Positions 11,046-21,453 of a stretch of DNA of 64,000 nucleotides are shown one piece after another. Where the stretch lies: the NCBI GenBank assembly GCA_036873755.1, contig JAVTVY010020440.1:1-64000 (forward strand), in the 5' to 3' direction. Position 1 is the stretch's first letter; each line of letters opens with the position of its first letter. Source of the stretch: Hanleya hanleyi (Eukaryota; Mollusca; Polyplacophora; Lepidopleurida; Hanleyidae). A program made the position numbers and the translations under genes. Under the pieces are notes generated by a model. That model saw only the letters and a list, made by a program, of their open reading frames with translations, was not told the DNA's origin and made no database searches.

Positions 11046-12330
11046 CGTTTTGGAGTCTAGGCGGGTCACTAATGGTCCGATGGGGTCGAGTGAGGTCTTA
11101 TTTTGAAGCTCTCATGCAGGAGCACTTGACTACACTAATGGTTCATACGTTGTCAATAGTCTGCGCATGCGCAGCCTGGCCGTACTATAGAAAGCAGGCA
11201 TTTTTGGGGGTGTGTGTGGGTGTGTTTGGGTTAGAGATGGGCTATTTACGGTTCGAATGGGTCGTGTGAGGTATCAATGTGAAGCTTGTGTGGGGTATAG
11301 TCAGAATGACGTTTTAAATGCAAGTCGCGTCCATCTGCGCATGCGCAGCCTGGCCGTAGTAGAGAAAACAGGCATTTTTGGGGTGTGTGTGTTTGGGGTA
11401 GAGATGGCCCGCTATGGGTCCGAATGGGTCGTGGGAGGTGTCAAAGTGAAGCTTGTGTGGGTTAGAGTCAGAATGATGTGCTTTAGGTGCAAGTCGCGTC
11501 AATCTGCGCATGCGCAGTTGGTTGTAGTAAGTAAAGTGCCCATTTTGGAGGTGTGTGAAGGAGAGTTTGGTGTCGAGATGGACCATCCTTGGTCCGAATG
11601 CGTCCTGGGAGGTGTCATTTTGTAGTTCTCGGGGTGTACATTCCGATTTAAGAGCTGTTCCCGTCATCTGTGACGTCATCGATGACGTCATCAGTACGAG
11701 TAGTAGCGAACGTGGACATTTTGGGGCAGTGAAGGAAGGTATTTGGGGAAGAGACGCTCCATTCTCAGCCCGAATGGGTCGTGGGAGGTGTCATTCTGTA
11801 GCTCTCGGGGTGTAGACCCCGATTTAAGAGATGTTTGCGTCATCTGTGATGCCATCGGTAACGTCATCAGTACGAGTAGTAGCGAAAGTGAGCATTTTGG
11901 GGCAGTGAAGGAAGGTATTTGGAGTAGAGAGGGGCCATCCTTGGTCCGAATGCGTCGTGGGAGGTGTCATCTTGTAGCTCTCGGGGTGTATATTCCGATT
12001 TGAGGGCTGTCCACAGCATCTGTGACGTCAATGGTGACGTCATCAGTAGGAATAGTAGCGAAAGTGGGCATTTTAGGGCAGTGCAGGAAGGTATTTGGTG
12101 TAGAGATGGACCATCTTTGATCCGAATGTGTCTAGGGAAGTGTCATGTTGTAGCTCTCGGGGTGTACACCCAATCTGAGGGATATCCACAGCATCTGTGA
12201 CGTCATGGGTGACGTCATCAGTACGAGTAGTAGCGAAAGTGGGCATTTTTTAGCAGTGAAGGATGTTATTTGGTGTAGAGATGGACCATCCGCGGTGCGA
12301 ATTCGTCGTGGGAAGTGTCATCTTGTACCA
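11046..12330 (+). repeat. About 175-bp tandem array carrying NRF1-like then CRE-like palindromes
   Basis: Three units carry CTGCGCATGCGCAG (11161, 11335, 11503). Four following units carry AGTACGAGTAGTAGCGAA or a close variant (about 11693, 11869, 12045, 12220; period 175-176) preceded by TGACGTCA sites. I count six perfect TGACGTCA octamers at about 11670-12220. All units share a 'ggtc/ggcattttgggg...tggtccgaatgggtcgtg' frame, so the two sub-types are diverged forms of one repeat. Long open frames here are artefacts. Confidence 0.85.
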
Positions 12331-12760
12331 ACGCCCACCAACGCCATTCTTAATGCTTCAACGCCCTGGTGAAATAGCTCAGAAGCTCTGATATTCCATG
12401 GAATTGTCACTAATTCTTCGAAATACAGTGACGCCCGTCAACGCCCGTCGTTACACCTTAACACTCTAACATAACGCCATGATATAGACCGGAGAGAGAA
12501 AACAACAACAGCAACAGGGATGACACATGAGAGAACAACAACAAGAAGTTTTTTTCATATAGTTTATTCTCCCCAAAGTTACATCATACCCACGCTGGGG
12601 GAGCCGCGTTGGGTATATTTACAATTCAAGAAGACTCTTATCCAATCAGAGGCCACCATTTGCATGTTTCATATTCGTCCCTGTCCGTTAGATGTATTCT
12701 TGTCCAATCAGAAGTCTCCATTTCAGAAAGTTCCATCTTCGGCCATGTTCGCTCTGAACT
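12331..12760. other. Non-coding; paralogous promoter or 3' flank pieces
   Basis: It contains short 'caacgcc' repeats and a (CAA)-rich tract (12504-12545). Two CCAATCAGA-bearing segments (about 12637 and 12701) resemble the flank upstream of the minus-strand zinc-finger ORF (about 13950). No coding region is recognised on the plus strand. Confidence 0.5.
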
Positions 12761-12761
12761 G

Positions 12762-12767
12762 TTTATT
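12762..12767 (-). promoter_or_regulatory. Polyadenylation signal AATAAA
   Basis: AATAAA reads on the minus strand about 100 nt downstream of the stop of the ORF at 12865-13536. A second AATAAA lies further downstream near 12561. This suggests the transcript once ended here. Confidence 0.5.
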
Positions 12768-12864
12768 CTAATCATCGTCGGGCAGGCCAGGATACCGTTG
12801 AAGCCACATATCCTCAGATAGTTGTTTGTGCATTCTGAGTATCTTTCAGTGCATGGGTGCACAT

Positions 12865-13536
12865 TCATCCGATGGGAAGATTCCGTAATTTGATCACGAA
12901 GAACGTAACATTGGTCACCCTCTCCACTGTCCATTTGGTGTTGTGGCGTTGATGTTGCACCCATTCCAAGGGATCCACGTTCTCTAGTTGGGTCAAGAAC
13001 GTCTCCAGTGACGCATGATTGGTAATTGTGAAAGGATGGTCGAACAATTGGTTGTTGCCACTGGAATAGAAATACCGGAGTTTACCCGTTATCTTATGAC
13101 GTAAGATGTGCCCAAAAGCGAGATTTAACTTGAAGGACGTAGGTTGGTCATTGAAGATGGCTTCCACGTAGCTGCGTAGACAGGCGAGGTCGGTCAGCCG
13201 GAAATTGTACAAGGCCAATATAGGGCGATGACGGTGGAAACAGTGTCGGATCATGGACCAATGGCGCCGATACATCTCACTCACTGGATGATCTTCGGGT
13301 AAGAGATCGCTAGGAACATTTATGGGCTCGTCCAGAAAATGTTCGATGTTATCAGGTGTATGACTCGGAACCGTAACGCTAAGGTCCGGCTGGATATCCA
13401 GGCCCTCCTGGACTGTGGATATACGCGGGCTCTCCGTGATCGCCTCACCAGTGGCATTCGTCTTCCTGGGCTCGTCTTCACTGGGACTGACCCTCCTGGG
13501 TGCATCTTCAGTTTTGTCGCCGTGGTGACGGGGCAT
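12865..13536 (-). pseudogene. Polinton/adintovirus-type DNA polymerase N-terminal region, truncated
   Basis: This 223-residue open frame contains the stretch SFKLNLAFGHILRH, then KLRYFYSSGNN, then DPLEWVQHQR and KWTVERVTNVTFFV, ending KLRNLPIG-stop. From memory of invertebrate sequences, this block (FKLN..FG.ILR...G.LRY..., W.Q.QRP..KW....TN.TF.......PIG) precedes the polymerase part of Polinton/Maverick and adintovirus-like family B DNA polymerases. The frame stops exactly at the PIG motif, and no exonuclease or polymerase motifs follow. The zinc-finger ORF upstream overlaps in another frame (13508-13536), so a frameshift or a missed intron separates them. A host gene using a captured viral/transposon domain is the alternative. 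The identity needs a profile search. Confidence 0.55.
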
Positions 13537-13801
13537 GAATCAAACGTTGATGATGTCTTAACTGACTGGGTCGTTTGAAGAGTTCACCACAATCGTTAAA
13601 TTGTTTCGTCGCGCCCTCGTAGAGTACTCTCTCATGGCGCAGTAAAGCATCTTCCCGATTAAATGACCGTGAGCACGTTTTACAAGTATACTTCAAGGCA
13701 TTGTGGGCGGAGGCCTCGTGGCGTCGAAAATTGTTTAGACGAATAAATGACTTCAGGCAAGTTGTGCAAGAGAACATATCGGCTGTGGATCTGGAAATCA
13801 T
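13508..13801 (-). CDS. C2H2 zinc-finger ORF (copy A)
   Basis: The likely start is the internal ATG at 13777 (MFSCTTC), because copy B starts the same way and a TATA-like box sits about 46 nt upstream in both. Finger 1 is intact (C-x2-C-x12-H-x4-H). Finger 2 (YTCKTC) lacks its last histidine. Finger 3 (QFNDC) lacks its first cysteine but keeps both histidines. The frame stops at 13508, overlapping by 29 nt the polymerase-like ORF in another frame. It is probably the N-terminal zinc-finger part of one frameshifted gene. It is inferred to bind DNA. Confidence 0.6.
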   Translation of the reverse strand: MISRSTADMFSCTTCLKSFIRLNNFRRHEASAHNALKYTCKTCSRSFNREDALLRHERVLYEGATKQFNDCGELFKRPSQLRHHQRLIHAPSPRRQN

Positions 13802-13822
13802 GAATGCCGTAAAAAATTGCCA

Positions 13823-13830
13823 CTTTTATA
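13823..13830 (-). promoter_or_regulatory. TATA box of zinc-finger copy A
   Basis: TATAAAAG on the minus strand, about 46 nt upstream of ATG 13777. A transcription start 25-30 nt downstream would leave ATG 13801 at the very 5' edge, favouring 13777. A CCAAT-like box (TCTGATTGG) lies about 125 nt further upstream. Confidence 0.55.
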
Positions 13831-13844
13831 CGTTTTTTCCGTGA

Positions 13845-13922
13845 CATTCGTGTCTTTTCGGCAACCTCCGTGTCTCTTCGGTCATCTCCGTGTCTTTTCG
13901 GTGACGTCCGTGACTCTTCGGA
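13845..13922. repeat. 20-bp tandem repeat in the copy A promoter
   Basis: Four degenerate units of about 20 bp built on 'ccgtgtcttttcggtcatct' lie between the TATA box and the CCAAT-like box of copy A. Confidence 0.7.
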
Positions 13923-14052
13923 AGTTAGAGGGGAGGTGACCGGCCTATCGACCAATCAGAAGCCATCATTTCAGAAAGTTCAATCTTCGTTCAGTGTAAC
14001 CTAAACGTCTTCGGGCAATCCATTATACTGAAGCTCGAAGCTCTTACTTCTC

Positions 14053-14343
14053 TCATTCAACACTGAGATCAATCTCCATCGGCTCTTCAATCCGCGGCGA
14101 ATCGACCTCCATGGGTTCTTCTATTCTCAGATGCATTCCGATAGAAACTGAAATATCCGGACTCGAGAGTGGCGAGCGTGATCCGTGTATAACATTTCGG
14201 TGACGACTCAATTGACTGGTATGCTTAAAGGCTATATCACAATCCGCACATGTATGCATGGGTACTTCGTGCCATGCACGTGTGTGACAACGCAAACTGT
14301 CCAGGCGATGAAAGCGCTTCGAGCAAGTTGTGCAAGAGAACAT
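14053..14343 (-). CDS. C2H2 zinc-finger ORF (copy B)
   Basis: It encodes 96 residues with two intact fingers: FSCTTCSKRF...H-x4-H and HTCADCDIAF...H-x4-H. A linker follows, then an acidic tail with two IEEPME(V/I)D repeats. It starts with the same MFSCTTC as copy A, and the 5' leaders are nearly identical over about 45 nt. The two are therefore tandem paralogues that diverged downstream. No polymerase-like extension follows; the frame ends in LSVE-stop. It is a small nuclear DNA-binding protein at best. Whether it is expressed is unknown. Confidence 0.6.
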   Translation of the reverse strand: MFSCTTCSKRFHRLDSLRCHTRAWHEVPMHTCADCDIAFKHTSQLSRHRNVIHGSRSPLSSPDISVSIGMHLRIEEPMEVDSPRIEEPMEIDLSVE

Positions 14344-14387
14344 ATCGGCTGTGGATCTGGAAATGATGAATGCCGTAAAACTTTCGG

Positions 14388-14395
14388 CTCTTATA
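14388..14395 (-). promoter_or_regulatory. TATA-like box of zinc-finger copy B
   Basis: TATAAGAG on the minus strand, 45 nt upstream of ATG 14343. It is the positional equivalent of TATAAAAG in copy A. Confidence 0.45.
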
Positions 14396-14584
14396 GGCCA
14401 ACATAGGAGTACCCGGATGTTCTACAGTCAGGGCTGTACAAGAACCCGGATGTACCCGGATGTAGAAGTCCCGGATGTAAAAGTGTCCCGATGTTCACGA
14501 ATGTACTACCATCCCGGACTTCTATCAGGCCCAAGTCCAGAAGCTCTCATGTCCTGCACCGAACTACTGCTCGGTAACCCGTGA

Positions 14585-16263
14585 GTGAATTAACCACGGT
14601 CGCATGCTGTAAAATGCGAGTCGCATAGGGATGGGTCTCCGTCATGGCTCTGCAACCATAGGGATGGGCTTGTGAGATCCAGAGGGACATGTTACACCAT
14701 GTTACACATGCGCGTCTACACGTAGCTCTACGTGTGTAGTCCGTGGTAAGTACTATTCTGATTGGTTATTCCAAAAAGAGAGCAACAACAACAACAACAG
14801 CATAATGAATACACAAGATATGATACCTTCAATATTTCCTGAAAGAAGAAAAAACAATACCTCTATCAACTATTCTGAAAATCCAATCAAATGATACTAT
14901 GCCTTTCAGTTATACTTGAAGGAGAATCAACAACCCAAGATTGTTGATTTTATGACCTTGAAAATGGTAATGTTTCATTGAGAGGAGATCGTCAGATGCA
15001 TTTCGTTGTTGTTGTTGTTGTTGTTGCAAAGCCCGGGCCAGTCAATTTCCGTGTCTAATTTCTTTGCCCACGGTTTTGCAGTTCATTAGTCATTGCAGTC
15101 AAAGCATTCTTATATTTTGTACATTAATGTCGATAGTGCACAAGTTTTATTCTGTTTCGAGTGGTAGCTAACTGTAAAATATCAGATCAACATCGTTTGC
15201 AGCAACTGATGATGTCCGCAATACTGCGAAGATGGCATTTGGCAATCTTCGTAACGCTGTATTTCATTGGATGATGATGAAATGCCTGTCCAATGAATAA
15301 GCACAATACTGCCCAACACTCTCCTATCAAAGGTTCTCCTATGCACCATTCGTTCAAATTGTCAGTATCACCTTTGTGCGGAGTCACAGTTCGCCAGTAA
15401 ACAACAACAACAACAACAGACGTCGGATCGCGAACTCGGACAAGATTCAAGGATTAAAATAAGTTTATTTAGATACAACTACACAATGATATGGGCGAGG
15501 AAATATCAGTAAAACTCAATTTTTTTTCGCGCGCAAGCGCGCTCAATATCGAAAAATAGGAGAAACTGAATTTGTCGAGAGAAAACTCAATTTTTCAAAA
15601 ATCCTCTAAAACTCAATTTTCAAAATTTCTCATCGGGATTACCACGAAAATCGGCTAGAAAAACCCCTTTTTTCCCAATTTGACCGACCCTGACCTATTT
15701 TAATCCAGTTCTATTTCTATAAATATCTCGAGGGGATCAGGACTAGGCTCTTCAACTTCACAATACCGAACATAAGCAATTGCTGATCGACTAGAAGCCC
15801 ATTCTAGTTGACCGAACCTGACCTATTTCATCAAGGTCAATTTCTAGTTCATGCGATTTGTTTTATAATAATATCTAGGCTGTCCAAATTCATAGTATTG
15901 GTAAATCATAATCAAGTTGATTGACTTTTTCCAAGGCCAAATTCTAATTATCTTCTGGAAAATTATACTATTCAGACCATATATAACTGATGATGGATCA
16001 GTTTATTAGAGATGACTTCGACATATTTTTTCTATGTCAAATAATTTTTTATTTAATTGGAGATGGATCATAGCTTGTGTTTCTTAAGTTTTGGATTTTG
16101 CAGTCAAACATCTACGCGGGCGTATATTGAAGCCTCATAAGGCTCTTGTTTCCCCCCAGGGATATCAGAACTGGGGTAAGAGGATTCATTTGTCTGCCAT
16201 TTTGGGGGCAGACACATTAGACAGATTTGCTTATCTTATTTCTCCATTGTATCATAATTACAG
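14585..16263. other. Intronic; triplet repeats and short repeats
   Basis: (CAA)n occurs near 14787 and 15405-15418, and its inverse (GTT)n near 15005-15025. A 'cgcgcgcaagcgcgc' palindrome lies near 15529. Two copies of a 'ttgaccga(c/a)cctgacctattt' motif are at about 15679 and 15809. No exon is recognised. Confidence 0.45.
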
Positions 16264-16406
16264 GGAACATGGCGGCGTGTGACAGACATCCCTGTATGAA
16301 CGGGGGTTTGTGTCAGGCAGTCGATGCTTCTGGCTACATGTGTATCTGTCCTATTGGTTACCGAGGACAAAGATGTGAATTCGCATTAACGCCAAACCCA
16401 TGCTTG
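16264..16406 (+). CDS. Exon: EGF-like domain
   Basis: The acceptor is ATAATTACAG (phase 1) and the donor TTG|GTAAAG (phase 0). It encodes a canonical EGF-like domain with six cysteines spaced C-x4-C-x5-C-x9-C-x1-C-x8-C, including CMNGGLC and CICPIGYRGQRC. After the domain, NPCL supplies the first cysteine of the follistatin-like unit completed by the exon at 16819, which enters in phase 0. There is no N-terminal calcium-binding (D-x-D/N-E) signature. It is extracellular by domain type. The domain call is secure; the joins to neighbours are inferred from phase. Confidence 0.85.
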
Positions 16407-16818
16407 GTAAAGTATCTCGAATATTATTTTTTGTGTTGTCCAGCTTATCTCAGCTGTGCTAACAGTTTGTTATTAATTTTTAATAGAAACTTTATGGTTG
16501 GCTAGAATTTCTTCCGTTTCTTCCACAGACCAATGAAAATCCCGGATTTCTTTGTGAAAAATTTGAATTGACCAATCAGGTGCTTTTAAACTGGAAGATA
16601 TCCCGTGGAGCATTGTTGATTCTATATAACTATGTTACTGAATTTTCTGTTCAAATGTCTGTAATATGGTATATACCTTCTCATTCCTTGAACTGTTAAA
16701 TCGACAAAGAAACGTTATAATTGACCAATCGGGTCTTAGCGAGAAATGAAATTTAAATAAATTAAATAATTATTTTAAGACAGTAAAGTACTGAAGATTA
16801 CGGAATATCATTTTATAG

Positions 16819-16939
16819 GGTGTGGATTGTGGAGAAGATCAATATTGCCGAGTTGAGAGACAGTGTATGCACAACAATAGTCTTACTTGTGAAGATCGGG
16901 CAGTCTGCGTTGTACAGAAAAAGCGGTTCCTTTTAGGAG
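16819..16939 (+). CDS. Exon: follistatin-like Cys-rich segment
   Basis: The acceptor is TTTTATAG (phase 0) and the donor GAG|GTATAT (phase 1). It encodes GVDCGEDQYCRVERQC and then two more cysteines (SLTC, RAVC). With the NPCL end of the previous exon this gives NPC-x3-C-x5-C-x5-C-x7-C-x5-C. That arrangement resembles the follistatin/FOLN (EGF-like) half-domain that often begins C-x-G-x-x-C. It lies 413 bp from the EGF exon. The module name is moderately certain. Confidence 0.7.
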
Positions 16940-17519
16940 GTATATATTATTCTGTCCCCAGCCATGACTAGAACAACTTTATCATCACGATTACAGACAA
17001 TGGCTATCGCTTCATTGTCTGCCACGAACACGAACGCATATCCTAAATTTGATAGACGAATTCGAGATAAGGAGTTATTTTGCATGATGCAACTTGGTTC
17101 GGTGTTCCAGTATAATTTAAATGACAATGGTGAAGGGCTCGGCACTGTAGCAAACCACCAGTCAGATACCCAAAATATCATCCAATAGTGTACACCTTTA
17201 ATCTAAAGTAGTGTATGCGTTACCTCTGAAGACCCTAAATTAATTGAGCAAAACTGTAAAAAAAAAAAAAATCTGTCATCTGGAAACATACCCCCAACCA
17301 TAACTAAACTATGTCAAGATATAACATATTTTCGATTTTGTCCACTGAAAACAATCGAAACATCCGAAAACCATTATTATCTGCTTGACACATTTGTATT
17401 CGGATACATATTTACTGGACATAATAAAAATCTCCGGAACTGTTAATGCCTCAGAGGTTTGCAAGGCAAGTTCAAGGAACCGCCGGTATTTGTTACCGGT
17501 ACGACAAATTGATAGCAAG

Positions 17520-18640
17520 TAATATTTTGAATTACTCTAAAGTCATCAAAGAGTTTGACTGGAATAGATACGTGTCCCGTTACGTGTGTCTGCGCGTCGT
17601 GGACCTTCATCTATAAACCCTGTAAATATATTTTGACTGGTAATCCTGATATAGTGTGCAATATGGACCTCAACATACTCCTGATGAAGGAACAGAAATA
17701 TAGAGAGCCAAAGAATATCAATACCACGGTCGACCAGAACATAACTTAGCGCACTAGCACAGCACGTTATTGAATGGTCGGAACGAGAAAATATAGAGCC
17801 TACAATACTCGCCGACCGAGTGGGTCTTGCTAAGGGCCAATTTGTCGATACTATCATCCATATCCATAGAAATACCCATTCCAAAGCATAACAAACATTG
17901 AGAGGCACCATGGTACAAGAAGTACTTACATACCTCCAAAGTAAATTGTCTATTGTGCCAGCAGACAAAAGTCCAAATGATATAATATTTATATGTAAGT
18001 ATTACTATAAGCAGGTGCTGGTTAAGGATTTAGGTTTCACTATTCCCCCTTCTTCTGTATCGAATTACTCCTCCAGTAGAATTACTTTCGGAGATTAATT
18101 CAACAAACACGAACAGTTTCTCGAAGGAAGAGGTATTCCGGCCACTCATACCGATATACCAGAATTGTGCCGGACTTCCAAAATGCATAAAACATCGTAC
18201 AAAGCTAGATTTATAGCTGGTTCCATAAGCTGTAGAAGTAAACATCTGTCTGCTCTGTTAACAAGAGCCCCGTTTGGGAGAGGTATTGTGCTGCTAATCA
18301 GATGTCAAATGTGGATACATAAAAAAACCATCAAAAAGTCTTACTCAAGAACTAGATGACATACATGTATTGAAATGTAACTACTTGGGATTTCTCGCCT
18401 AGTAGCATTTGCTAGATCCTGTGTTAGATGTGGTTATTTTAATCAATGTCACAACACATTATTGCAGAATCTTGTAAAACAGGGCTATATCATCCAGCGC
18501 CTCCGCTTGAAGTTTCTCAAATTTGGCAATACCTATCGCATGCTGATAGCAAAATGCGAGCGTTACGTGCAAGAGCTATGGCGGTACTTTCAGTAACTTG
18601 TTTCTAATTCCGCTCATTCCGGGACGAGGGGCCGTATGAA
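17520..18640 (+). pseudogene. Penelope-like retroelement, decayed copy 1
   Basis: Many stops and shifts break the frame, but recognisable pieces appear in order. They are: a CNC/SPFIYKP-like and TG(D/N) segment (about 17590-17660), a YREPKNI segment (about 17700), a (V)PADK segment (about 17955), and CRTSKMHKTSYKARFIAGS (about 18165-18225, the PLE 'PKMHK..Y..RFIAGS' block). The post-RT segment 'AFARSC...FNQCHN..LQNLVKQGY' follows (about 18405-18490). Reverse-transcriptase motifs A to C are deleted. It inserts in the sense orientation within an intron. Confidence 0.75.
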
Positions 18641-19099
18641 CCTATGTATTTCAAGATCCTCATGGTGCTCACATGAATTATCGCAATCAAAGCGTGACTG
18701 AGATGCATCATACTCTAGATAACGACTTTACAACGTATATCATATGGATTAAGAATACTGATCAGCGACACGGATTTGATATTTTGGGAACATCATGATG
18801 TCTGCTGGCATCATTGATGCTATTGGTGCTATTGTTATTATATGAATTAGGTCTTTGAATTATGAACGCGGAAGTTCTTTAATGGACGACGGCTGAATAT
18901 TGAATGACGGACTAGACGGATTTGTTACTAAGACATTCTTGAACACCTTAGTTCGTTAATTATATCGGTATGCAATAAAATTCGTCGCTGATATGTTAAT
19001 ATCAGTGGCGAAGCCAATCAATTCTACCATTGTTGGGATGATTTAGGGGATATTATTAGATCTGCATCTATTTGTTATTAGCAATAGTTGTGTAAAATT

Positions 19100-19480
19100 C
19101 GGCAACACATATATTTCACCTGTACTGAATGTGGATGAAACTACTGATAGCCCAGACGGAACTATACTCTTTCAAAAATGACACGTCGGTGCGACGACAA
19201 GAGAGATAGTTAACTACCCACTTCTGGATAGCGATACTCCAGTAGGACCTGCACACGGGATATACATAGCTCGCATGGTAGCATTTGCTAGATCCTGTGT
19301 GACGATTACAATCAATGTCACAAAACATTATTTCAGAAACTATACCACAAGGCTATACCACCATATGCCTTCGTGCTAAGTTTTTTAACATTCTATAAAA
19401 ATTCGTACTCTGACGGCAAAATACGATCGTAGCGTGCAATGTCTACGGCTCTACATTATATCTAATTCCACTTAATCAAA
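19100..19480 (+). pseudogene. Penelope-like retroelement, fragment of copy 2
   Basis: It begins at the post-catalytic segment (LNVDETTDSPDGT) and continues into YPLLDSDTPVGPAHGIYIA and RMVAFARSC in shifting frames, then decays. It overlaps in content with the end of copy 1, so it is a separate insertion or a duplicate. Confidence 0.65.
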
Positions 19481-20210
19481 CACATTCGAAGTGTGACTGA
19501 GATACATCATATGACTGGGATACATCATACTGTTCTGTAGTAAACGAGTTGGAAAATCATTTGAATAAAGAATAATGGTCGGGGATAAATATTTTATGTA
19601 ACGAACATTATGATACCATGCTATCATCATTGAATCCTGTTGACCGCTTCCCTCTTGTAGGAATCCATCTTGTATTTTTTTTGTGATTTGATGAAAATTT
19701 GGATTTGATGTTAAGTGTCGTATGGAAAGTTCTTTCGTTTATTGACGCGGAAATTCTCTGTGTGACGACGGCTGATTATTAATGTTGTATACGACATCTA
19801 TACTTGTTATGTGACATCTACAATCTGCACACCACAAAAAAAGTTATATTTACCATAGATTTAGTATATTTGTAAATATTTGCTATTCATCGACAACTGC
19901 TAATAATATATTGTGCGTGTATGGCAAATGCTTTCGGCCGCATTTGCCATACATTTGCAATATCAGTGAGTGATCAAACAGACATTTCGAAATATACTGC
20001 ATATTTGGTAAACAAAACTTTTTCCGTAGTGAAATGAGTCATACTTTACAAAAACGAGTACGAAGTTTTGTGTTGGATAGTGTGTGTTGGGGATTGGGAG
20101 AGCAGGGACTTGTAATCGATTCCCTTATATTTAAGCATTTTGTGTTGTTCAGAGATGACTGATATAGTCTGCAGCTGATTACTACTTTGGTATATTGTCC
20201 ATTTTATCAG

Positions 20211-20327
20211 ACAGTTGCAGTTCCGACCCTTGTATGATTGGGAGCACCTGTATTGAAGACGATTCTTCCCGTGGTTACCGATGTGTCTGTCGTCCTGAAT
20301 TCACGGGCAGCAACTGTGGTCAAATCA
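20211..20327 (+). CDS. Exon: second EGF-like domain
   Basis: The acceptor is TTTTATCAG and the donor A|GTGAGT; the exon is symmetric 1-1 and encodes 39 residues. The cysteine spacing is C-x4-C-x5-C-x10-C-x1-C-x8-C, with CMIGSTC and CVCRPEFTGSNC. It is a stand-alone EGF exon, the most common shuffled module in animal extracellular proteins. It lies 211 bp upstream of the WAP-like exon and shares its phase. Confidence 0.85.
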
Positions 20328-20538
20328 GTGAGTATTCTTCGCTGTAAAACCAGGAAAGTTAATTCCAGAGAATTTTGAAACTTCAACACATGGCGCAGAA
20401 TATGTAACTCTTTGGTTTGTTTTCCATCCACAATATATTTCAGCATGAATATATGCTATTCACAGTAACGAGACTGAGGTTGCTAGATGCATCAGAATAT
20501 AATTTACTAAATTTGCAACTCTTTATCTGGTATTTTAG

Positions 20539-20712
20539 AGAGAAACCCTGGATTCTGTCCGACAGTAGATAAAGTGGGATTGATGCGAAGTTTCCTAGAT
20601 AACTCAACCAAGTTTAACCAAGGATGTATGGTGGACTCAGATTGTACACATGAACAGAAATGTTGTGCCACGGATACGGACTTCGGCGCGTGTACCAAAG
20701 CACTGGCAACAG
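20539..20712 (+). CDS. Exon: WAP-type four-disulfide-core-like domain, two cysteines missing
   Basis: The acceptor is GTATTTTAG and the donor ACAG|GTTTAT; phase 1-1, 58 residues. The WAP signature is clear: NPGFCP at the start, then GCMVDSDC-THEQKCC and finally GAC. A canonical WAP domain has eight cysteines; here the second and seventh are absent. In known WAP structures those two pair with each other, so one complete disulfide is missing and the other three are preserved. WAP domains are small secreted modules, often protease inhibitors. Inhibition cannot be inferred from sequence alone. Confidence 0.8.
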
Positions 20713-20926
20713 GTTTATTAATTTTCTGTCAAGTTATATTGCTGACCTTATGAATTAGCTTGGAAGTGTATTGGGGTGTTTCGAGGTATATGTTAGATGA
20801 TGCCATGATTATCCAATGGTGAAATTGACTGTTTATTCATCCGACCAGAAGCCCGTTCTGTTATTATTCGTAGGTCATGATACGTCTCATGTGGGATTGC
20901 CAATAAATCTAGCTGTCAACTAATCA

Positions 20927-21030
20927 CAGACCCACAAAACAAGAGATTTGGGATGGTGGGAAGAGGTGGAGGTGGCTTTAGGGTGAAGTGTCGAAATATG
21001 GGATACCCCCTCCCACCCTCTCAAATTTAT
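20927..21030 (+). mobile_element. Partial copy of the 8527 hAT-like MITE
   Basis: CACAGACCCACAAAACAAGA and the following 'aagtgtcgaaatatgggat' match the left half of the element at 8527-8746. The right inverted repeat is missing. Confidence 0.6.
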
Positions 21031-21203
21031 TGTTATAGAGGACCTGTACAACTAACCCATACTAAAATAATCCGCTTTCTAAGCCTACTATAATCATGTC
21101 ATGCACTCGCTCACGGTAAATTGATGATGCCCCCTCCACCTTTAACGGTGTAAAAAGCAAGAATATCAGTAGTAATTAACGTCCGATTTATATATAATCT
21201 GGT

Positions 21204-21415
21204 TAGGGCGAATCCACTCTCTAAAATGGAGGTTAACAAGGCCGTCTTTTCTCAGTAACTTTTGATTCCTTCTTAACTAATGCTCCAGAATTTCAGGTGC
21301 ATTAATCTATCTATTGTTCCATGTCCTCAAATTAATTTCCTATTTGAAGAACCAGTCAATGTTGTCTGAACAGCGTGACAGATATTTGACGATAATATCC
21401 ATCGGTAACATGATT
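21204..21415 (+). mobile_element. Half copy of GGTTAGGGCG MITE family
   Basis: GGTTAGGGCGAATCCACTC and about 200 bp downstream ('ctctctaaaatggaggt', 'ttttgattccttctta', 'tgttccatgtc') match the left half of the complete elements at 29802 and 33404. Confidence 0.65.
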
Positions 21416-21453
21416 GGTTATGCAAAGATTAGCTGGTGAGTATATAGGTTTAT

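Noticed and set aside
11212..12200. Repeated open frames with SWEVSFCSSRGV peptide
   Set aside because: They follow the 175-bp satellite units and have no start context or domain.
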